DNA of 64,000 nt from positions 2,108,001 through 2,172,000 of the forward strand of contig OZ244789.1 of the NCBI GenBank assembly GCA_965219705.1. Direction: 5' to 3'. Of the stretch, positions 58,775 to 64,000 are shown one piece after another. The number at the start of each line of letters is the position of its first letter. Position 1 is the first letter of the stretch. The notes under the pieces are model-generated. The model did no database searches. It saw only the letters and a program-made list of their open reading frames with translations, and was not told the origin of the DNA. The position numbers and the translations under genes were made by a program. The stretch comes from JAJECS01 sp965219705 (GTDB lineage Bacteria; Chloroflexota; UBA11872).

Positions 58775-60541
58775 TCAGCCGGGTGTCTGGTAGCGCAGGT
58801 CCCAGTCGCCGAGCGTGCGGAGGGATGTGACGCGCGCGCTGATCTCAGGCGCGCCGTCGGCTCGCCAGGCGTCGATTTCCTTGCGGTGCCCAAGCCGGCG
58901 CAGCGCGTTCCACATTCCGCCGTAGGTTGCTCGGCCGCCGCCGCCAGCCGAATCCCAGAAAAACATGTGCTCGGCCCCGGCGTCGTAGATATCCGCCGCC
59001 CGCCGGCGCAGGTCGCCTGGAGGCATGTGCCTCGGCATCACGTTTGGCGCCAGCGTCACCGGCGTCCCGCGCACCAGGTCCACGAAGAACTCCAGGGAGG
59101 CCGGGTCGGTCCAGGCTGGCGTCACGCTGTCCAGGTCGGGCTCGGACGTGTACGGGATGATCGTGTCGACCAGACCTTGCGCCACCCACTGCCGCAGGTC
59201 GATGGCGTTCTCCAAGTTCTCCGCCTCGCTGCTCAGTACCACCGCCGACACGTGGAAGGGCTGTGAGCGGCCCTGCTCGGTGGCGGTCTCGTCGAGGGCC
59301 TGCCGCACCTCGCGCATGAACTGCGTCAGCACTTCGGCGCGGAAGTGAAGCCAGCGAGGATCGAGCGGGTCAAGCGAGCGCGGGTCCTTGCCGAACCGCC
59401 GCATGAATCCCTCGACGAGCGGTGGCTCGTATTCAACCAGCGGAGGGCGGCGGCAATAGAGCAGGCACACACCGTCGATCGGGCGCAGGCACATCTCGCG
59501 CAACAATTCCACGACGCGCGCGCGCACTTCGGGATACGTGTAGGCCAGGCGAGGCGTCCGGTTGCCCTCGCGGTTGACGCCGCGCCACTCCGGGTGGCGC
59601 TCGTAGACGCTGTTGCCCCAGTTGAAGTGGTCGTATGGCGGCGGGAAGCGAAATCCCGCCACCCGGTAAGCCGCGTGCAACTCGAGGCCGATCTCGTGCG
59701 CGTAGTCCACCGCGACGTCAAACGGATCGATGTTTTGCTCGCGCAGCACGCGGCGGCTTTCGACGTGCAAGCGGTCGAAGACGCGTGCGAAATCGCCCAG
59801 ACCGTCGAAGGTGGCCTCGCGCCCCAACTCGGTGTGCGAAAACATCAGATCGCCGCGACCGACTTCCCAATAGAGCCGTGAGAAGTCGGTGTCGCGGTAG
59901 GGCTCGATCTCGCGTTGGATGTCGTGCGCGGAGGTGAGACGCCAGAGACCGAGCGGTCCGTTGGCGTCCTGGTGGGCGAAAAGCCGCCGGGTGTCGTGCC
60001 GCGCTTGGTCCGCGCGATCGCGGGAAGTCTCGGACGCGTCGAGCGGCACCAGCTTGACATAAGCCACCCGTGCAGCCCCGCAATGCACGGACCCTGGTCC
60101 GTCGCCCGTCGCCATGCGCGCCGTCACCTGGCTCAGGACGAGCGTGCGCCCCGTCAGGTCGGCGGTCTTCCAGAACATCTCCACAAGCGACGGCGGGCTC
60201 GCACGGTCCGGGGGCAGCGTCATCAGCGCGGGCACGGTCTCATTGCTCAGTCGGACCTCGAGCTCGAGACCGCCGCCTTCCTCCGCTGACCGCGTTGGCA
60301 TCACGCCTAGCGACACGGCGTGCCAGCCTTCGACGTCAAGGGGCACGTGGATCTCGGGCGCCGCCGTTTCCGGTCCCGCCAGCAGCATGACGCCGGCCAA
60401 GCCGCCGGCCGTGTAGTTGAGCATGCGCCAGCGCTCGCGCCGGGGCGTGCGAGACAGCGCGTGTGCTGGACGACACCGAGACAGGTCCGTCAGATAGACC
60501 GGCGCGGCGGCCAGCGAGCGGTCGGCGATGCCCTCACGCAA
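58775..60541 (-). CDS. Glycoside-hydrolase-like (GHL10-type TIM-barrel) protein
   Basis: 588 residues if started at TTG 60541, which overlaps the DapA-like stop by 8 nt; an ATG at 60424 is the alternative. The first 180 residues form a beta-rich domain starting PVYLTDLS and containing GVMLLAGPETAAPE. A TIM barrel follows, with FDVAVDYAHEIGLELHAAYR, the FNWGNSVYERHPEWRG stretch, GVCLLYCRRPPLVEYEPPLV and HVSAVVLSSEAENLENAIDL. This resembles family-10-like (DUF187) hydrolases acting on polysaccharides. The catalytic acids cannot be assigned with certainty. No signal peptide is visible. Confidence 0.68.
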   Translation of the reverse strand: MREGIADRSLAAAPVYLTDLSRCRPAHALSRTPRRERWRMLNYTAGGLAGVMLLAGPETAAPEIHVPLDVEGWHAVSLGVMPTRSAEEGGGLELEVRLSNETVPALMTLPPDRASPPSLVEMFWKTADLTGRTLVLSQVTARMATGDGPGSVHCGAARVAYVKLVPLDASETSRDRADQARHDTRRLFAHQDANGPLGLWRLTSAHDIQREIEPYRDTDFSRLYWEVGRGDLMFSHTELGREATFDGLGDFARVFDRLHVESRRVLREQNIDPFDVAVDYAHEIGLELHAAYRVAGFRFPPPYDHFNWGNSVYERHPEWRGVNREGNRTPRLAYTYPEVRARVVELLREMCLRPIDGVCLLYCRRPPLVEYEPPLVEGFMRRFGKDPRSLDPLDPRWLHFRAEVLTQFMREVRQALDETATEQGRSQPFHVSAVVLSSEAENLENAIDLRQWVAQGLVDTIIPYTSEPDLDSVTPAWTDPASLEFFVDLVRGTPVTLAPNVMPRHMPPGDLRRRAADIYDAGAEHMFFWDSAGGGGRATYGGMWNALRRLGHRKEIDAWRADGAPEISARVTSLRTLGDWDLRYQTPG

Positions 60542-61439
60542 TGGGCAGTGGCCACCCCAGCCCTTTGAGGAACTCCCGCAGGGTGGCCATCTCGGCGTCA
60601 GTCGGGTTCGGCGCCGGCGATCGCCGCCAGCGCGGCGCGGTGCCGAACAGCTCGGGCAGGGCGTGGCGCACCAGCCCGTCCCAACCGTATGAAGTTGCGG
60701 CGGCGAAGTCGCGCAGCGGCAGCTCCCAGCGCGAGACGAGCCGCCACGCGGCAGCACCATCGTTCGCGCGCACGGCCGACCAGTAGTCGAACGCCGGGGC
60801 TGGATGGCTGCACATGAAATAGTCGAGCCATGCGGGGCACCACCCGTGAGACGCGAGCATGTGGTGTCGCCTGAGTCCGCCGCCGCCCGCCACGGTCCAG
60901 CGGTCGCCCCACCGCATCCCCATCTCGTGCGCGTAGTCCAGCGACGCGTCCTCCTTGAACGCGCAGATGCCCGGCACGTCCTCGAGGAGCTCGCACGTCG
61001 GCATGGGTACCGCGCCCACCAGCATCACGGGAACTACGTCGGCAACGGCCGCGTAGTAGGCCGCCAGCGTCTCCGGCGTCCCGGGCATCGCGTCGGGCGG
61101 ACGCACCATGTAGAGATCGAACCCCAGGTCGGCGACATAGCGACCAAACTCGATGCACTTCGGCAATCCCCACATGCGGTCGCAGGCCACCGTGAGCGCC
61201 CGGTCTCCCACGTGGTGCGCGACTGCGGCATGCACGTCGGCCACCTCGCGGTCGGCGAGCAGCGACATCAGACTGTTACCCCAGGTGAGCATGACGACGC
61301 CGCAGCCCGCTTCGAGCGAGCGGTCGATCATGCCCCGGATTCCCGCGTGATCGATCTGACCGTGCTCGGTAAACGCCACCGGAACGGAGTTGACCGGACC
61401 CTGGAGCCGCTCGCGAATCTCGGACTGAAGCTGATTCAT
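60534..61439 (-). CDS. DapA-like (dihydrodipicolinate synthase family) aldolase
   Basis: 301 residues. VNSVPVAFTEHGQIDHAGIR opens the barrel, followed by GVVMLTWGNSLMSLLADREV, DLYMVRPPDAMPGTPETLAA and YYAAVADVVPVMLV. The Schiff-base Lys is in ICAFKEDASLDYAHEMG. Only distantly similar to the DapA-like gene at 24139. Probably a sugar-acid aldolase or dehydratase. It is translationally coupled to the GHL gene, so the two may handle one sugar. Confidence 0.8.
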   Translation of the reverse strand: MNQLQSEIRERLQGPVNSVPVAFTEHGQIDHAGIRGMIDRSLEAGCGVVMLTWGNSLMSLLADREVADVHAAVAHHVGDRALTVACDRMWGLPKCIEFGRYVADLGFDLYMVRPPDAMPGTPETLAAYYAAVADVVPVMLVGAVPMPTCELLEDVPGICAFKEDASLDYAHEMGMRWGDRWTVAGGGGLRRHHMLASHGWCPAWLDYFMCSHPAPAFDYWSAVRANDGAAAWRLVSRWELPLRDFAAATSYGWDGLVRHALPELFGTAPRWRRSPAPNPTDAEMATLREFLKGLGWPLPIA

Positions 61440-61789
61440 GCCGGGTGTGGCTGTTGGCCCGTCCCGCCGGCACGTGTGCAGGCCGGCTCAGAGCGGCTCT
61501 GGGCCTCGCGCACAGGCGCGGCTGCCGTCGCGGCGACATCATCGATGACGGTCACGAGACGCACTGTACGCGGTAGCGGACGCGGCTGGCACGGCGCCGC
61601 GCTTCGAGTTTCGCCGTGGCGGCGGCTGCTAGGTAGACTCATGCCCGATGATGCTCTGGTCCTCTTGTGCAAGCGCAGTGCGGGCTCGTGAATGTCCCGC
61701 TGCGGTTTGTCCATGATGCCCCGGCGTGATGCAGGACGCGCCATGGCCCTGACCGCAGCAAGCGCGGGCCGCCGGGGAGTTCGGCCGCG
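61440..61789. other. Divergent intergenic region
   Basis: 350 bp between the DapA-like and sugar-isomerase starts. Promoters for both must lie here, but I recognise no well-spaced sigma-70 boxes, operator or hairpin. No gene is supported. Confidence 0.45.
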
Positions 61790-62581
61790 ATGAAACTGGC
61801 CTGCATGACCAGCGTCTTCGACGGCGATCCCATCGAGACCGCCGCCGTCAAGATCGCCGAGGCAGGCTACCGATACGTCGAGCTGGCCTCCGTCCATTGC
61901 GACTACAACACCATGACGAATGCGTTGATCGACAACGTGGCGCATGAGATCGCCCGGACTGGGCTGAAGGTCGTGGCGTACTACCCGGCCGACGCCGAGG
62001 AGAATTGGACGCGGATGCCGCGCATGTTCGAGGTGGCGTCGCGCCTGGGGGCGAGCCGCGTGGTTGCGGAATGCGCCAATCTCAGCAAGGCCCGCGAGCT
62101 CGAGCCGCTGTGTGAGAAATTCCAGATCGATCTGGCGATCGCGAACCAGTGGCCCTATCCGTTCGGCAGACCGTCCGACTACTCCGGGCTGAACGGCTCG
62201 GTCGGGTCCTGCATCGGTGCCGGGCCCGATACCGGCTGGTTCGCGGCAGGCGGCCAGGACCCCGCGGAGCTGTTCGACATCGTCGGTGACCGGATCAAGG
62301 TGGTGCATCTGAAGGACGTGGCCGAGGAGGGCGAGTACCGCCCGGTGGATCTGGGCGACGGCGTCGCCCCGCTCGAGCCCTTCATGGCGGGACTGGCCGC
62401 GCAGGGCTTCGACGGCCCGCTGACGATCGCGCGCGATCCCGGCAAGCGCATCACCTTCGATATCGGTATCTTCGGCGACGCCACCTACGAAGTGCATGAC
62501 GAAGCCGTGCCGGACGACGAGGTGATGCGGTCGTTGCGCCAGGCGCGGACCTGGGCGCTGGAGCGCGGCGCCGTCGAGTAG
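61790..62581 (+). CDS. Sugar phosphate isomerase/epimerase-family protein
   Basis: 263 residues. It is an AP-endonuclease-2-type TIM barrel: MTSVFDGDPIETAAVKIAEA, YRYVELASVHCDYN with a metal Glu, ASRVVAECANLS, then VGSCIGAGPDTGWFAAGGQD, IKVVHLKDVAEEGEYRPVDL (His and Asp ligands) and FDGPLTIARDPG. Such enzymes isomerise or epimerise sugars, inositols or 2-keto acids. It is divergent from the DapA/GHL pair and may share its sugar pathway. Confidence 0.82.
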   Translation: MKLACMTSVFDGDPIETAAVKIAEAGYRYVELASVHCDYNTMTNALIDNVAHEIARTGLKVVAYYPADAEENWTRMPRMFEVASRLGASRVVAECANLSKARELEPLCEKFQIDLAIANQWPYPFGRPSDYSGLNGSVGSCIGAGPDTGWFAAGGQDPAELFDIVGDRIKVVHLKDVAEEGEYRPVDLGDGVAPLEPFMAGLAAQGFDGPLTIARDPGKRITFDIGIFGDATYEVHDEAVPDDEVMRSLRQARTWALERGAVE

Positions 62582-62632
62582 CGCCCGTGGCCATTGCCCC
62601 AAGTCCGCCGTCGCACGATAATTCAGGTAGAG

Positions 62633-62705
62633 GCGGGGGTAGCTCAGTTGGCAGAGCGCTAGCCTTCCAAGCTGGATGTCGCGGGTTCGAGCCCCGTCCC
62701 CCGCT
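62633..62705 (+). tRNA. tRNA-Gly (anticodon TCC)
   Basis: A 73-nt cloverleaf. Acceptor GCGGGGG pairs with CCCCCGC (62698-62704). The D arm starts AGCTCAGTTGGCAGAGC, the anticodon loop is CTTCCAA, the T arm is CGGGTTCGAGCCCCG, and the discriminator is T. CCA is not encoded (CCT follows), unlike tRNA-Pro in the same window. The integrase gene begins 160 nt downstream. Confidence 0.95.
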
Positions 62706-62855
62706 CCTAACAGAAGTGGATCGGCGAAAGCCGCCGATTCTCGGCGTTTCGCGACATCAAGCCTTCAGCCCGTTCGTGCAACGCCCTCGCAACGGTTTGT
62801 CGCGGTCGCTCCATGCTCGCGCGACGCCGGCGTGCGCCGCGCGAGACCCCGTGGT

Positions 62856-62861
62856 AGGAGG
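62856..62861 (+). promoter_or_regulatory. Ribosome-binding site of the integrase gene
   Basis: AGGAGG ends 4 nt before ATG 62866. It rejects the longer open frame that would run back through tRNA-Gly. Confidence 0.65.
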
Positions 62862-62865
62862 GGTT

Positions 62866-63876
62866 ATGAGCACCGACGCGGTCCCGCTGGCCAGGGCCAC
62901 GCTTCACTATTTGGCCACCCTCACCGGGCAGGGCTACTCCCCGGAGACCATCCGGCTCTATCGCCAGACCCTGACGCAGTTCGCGGTGTACTTGGGCGGC
63001 GAGCCGACCCTCGGCGACTTCACGCTGGAGACAGCACTGCGCTATCAGCAATATCTGCAGCAGCGGCCGTGTCAGGCCACTCCGCTGGGCCGCCGTTCCA
63101 CCGGTGGACTGAGTCCCTACACGATCCATCAGCACGGACGGTCCTTGCGTAGCTTTGCGACTTGGCTGCGGCGGCACGGCTACCTGGAGTCCAACCGGCT
63201 GGCGGACTTCCACCCGGGGCGCCTGCCGGAACGGGAGGTCGAGCCGCTTAGCTCGGCGGAACAGCAGCGGGTGCTGGTGGCGATGGATCGGGACACCCAT
63301 GCCGATGCGCGGGGGCGGGCGACCGTGCTGACCCTCCTGGACTCCGGCCTGCGGGCCTCGGAGCTGTGCGGGCTCACCCTCGACGGGCTGGACCTGGAGA
63401 CCGGCGAGGTGCGAGTACGGCGCGGCAAGGGCGGCAAGGACCGCCATGTGGCGGTGGGAATGCGCACGCTGGCGGCGCTCCACGTCTATGTCTACCGCTA
63501 CCGGCCGGAGCCGGCGCTGCCGGCGCTCGGCGAGCCGCTGTTCCTGACGCAGGAGGGCTTCCCACTGACCCGCGGGTCGCTCTATCTGTGCATCCGGCGG
63601 CTGCGGGCACGCTGCGGGATCCCGCGGCTAACGGTGCACTTGTTCCGGCACACGTTTGCGGTGTCGTACCTGAAGGCCGGCGGTGATGTGCTGACGCTGC
63701 AGCGCATCCTCGGGCACACGAGCCTACACATGGTCAACCACTACGTGCATCTCGCGCACTCGGATGTGGTGGCACGGCACCGGCGGCACTCGCCGGTGGA
63801 CCGTCTGCAGTTGCCACGCGCCGTGGACCGGGTGACGCGGGGGCGGGCTACGCGACGCCGACGGGCGGTTCCCTAG
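62866..63876 (+). CDS. Tyrosine recombinase / integrase
   Basis: 336 residues from the ATG at 62866 with AGGAGG at 62856-62861. The N-terminal SAM-like core-binding domain (about 8-110) has GYSPETIRLYRQTLTQFAVY. The catalytic domain has all six residues: Arg163 (SGLRASELCGL), Lys188 (RGKGGKDRH), His258 and Arg261 (HLFRHTFAVSY), His284 (LGHTS) and Tyr293 (NHYVHL). It is complete and probably active. It is XerC/D-like in size, but placement just after tRNA-Gly and the Arg-rich tail favour an island integrase over a chromosome-dimer recombinase. Confidence 0.92.
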   Translation: MSTDAVPLARATLHYLATLTGQGYSPETIRLYRQTLTQFAVYLGGEPTLGDFTLETALRYQQYLQQRPCQATPLGRRSTGGLSPYTIHQHGRSLRSFATWLRRHGYLESNRLADFHPGRLPEREVEPLSSAEQQRVLVAMDRDTHADARGRATVLTLLDSGLRASELCGLTLDGLDLETGEVRVRRGKGGKDRHVAVGMRTLAALHVYVYRYRPEPALPALGEPLFLTQEGFPLTRGSLYLCIRRLRARCGIPRLTVHLFRHTFAVSYLKAGGDVLTLQRILGHTSLHMVNHYVHLAHSDVVARHRRHSPVDRLQLPRAVDRVTRGRATRRRRAVP

Positions 63877-64000
63877 CTGGACGGTCTGGTGTTGCTAGCG
63901 GCCTGCCTCCGGACCAGTTCCCAGGCTAGAACGAGCAGATAGCCGCCTCCGCTGCGGCCGAGCGGACACAGCCCTAAAGGTCATCGGCAGGGGACGGGGG

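Noticed and set aside
62587..62865. Extension of the integrase frame upstream
   Set aside because: The frame would translate tRNA-Gly itself. The ATG at 62866 has a strong ribosome-binding site.

Overview
The window looks like a chromosomal piece of an uncultured, high-GC Chloroflexota bacterium, most plausibly a SAR202/Dehalococcoidia-type marine or sponge-associated lineage. The basis is indirect. It has Tat-lipoprotein peptide-binding proteins with a long charged VEKVV-type linker, several Thr-Pro-rich lipoproteins, and many small catabolic paralogues: two phytanoyl-CoA-dioxygenase-like, two aldo/keto reductases, two DapA-like aldolases, an enolase-superfamily dehydratase, a Gfo/Idh oxidoreductase and a sugar isomerase. 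No rRNA or universal marker is present to confirm this.

Layout. 1-2.3 kb: a 5'-truncated two-module LRR protein. 2.4-13.3 kb: housekeeping and small enzymes (2TM protein, DUF72, SecDF, VOC, methyltransferase, DprA, Gfo/Idh, DUF192 lipoprotein, cupin/transaldolase/VOC cluster, endonuclease III). 13.6-19.7 kb: VanW wall protein, tRNA-Pro, M14-like peptidase with a tRNA 3'-end remnant beyond it, and a three-gene ABC-2 exporter. 19.8-24.1 kb: ferritin, a TPR-like protein, a PhyH oxygenase and a duplicated NUDIX gene. 24.1-29.3 kb: DapA-like aldolase, an intergenic inverted-repeat element and a hydantoinase/oxoprolinase hyuAB pair with a small Cys protein. 29.5-38.6 kb: a split oligopeptide ABC importer (dppB, a dead solute-binding-protein relic, two tandem solute-binding-protein copies, dppC) with an enolase-superfamily dehydratase and an aldo/keto reductase between its parts. 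38.7-49 kb: EamA and MFS transporters, DUF3830, aldo/keto reductase, NHL propeller, a lower-GC lipoprotein serine protease, a lone RHH antitoxin, PhyH and a DUF4352 protein. 49.2-58.8 kb: a co-directional eight-gene cluster. 58.8-62.6 kb: GHL-like hydrolase, DapA-like aldolase, sugar isomerase. 62.6-63.9 kb: tRNA-Gly(TCC) followed directly by a tyrosine integrase, the likely edge of an integrated element running out of the window.

The most interesting system is the eight-gene cluster. Four genes match heterotetrameric sarcosine oxidase (beta, delta, alpha, gamma). Three match the split glutamate-synthase modules (class II amidotransferase, GXGXG, FMN/Fe-S domain). The last is a type-III-like glutamine synthetase. 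This is the gene set of the N-methylglutamate pathway (mgdABCD, mgsABC, gmaS), which takes methylamine through gamma-glutamylmethylamide and N-methylglutamate to glutamate and a C1 unit. A complete tightly packed set in a Chloroflexota-like genome would suggest methylated-amine use as N and possibly C1 source. Its delta subunit has apparently lost two of the four expected zinc ligands.
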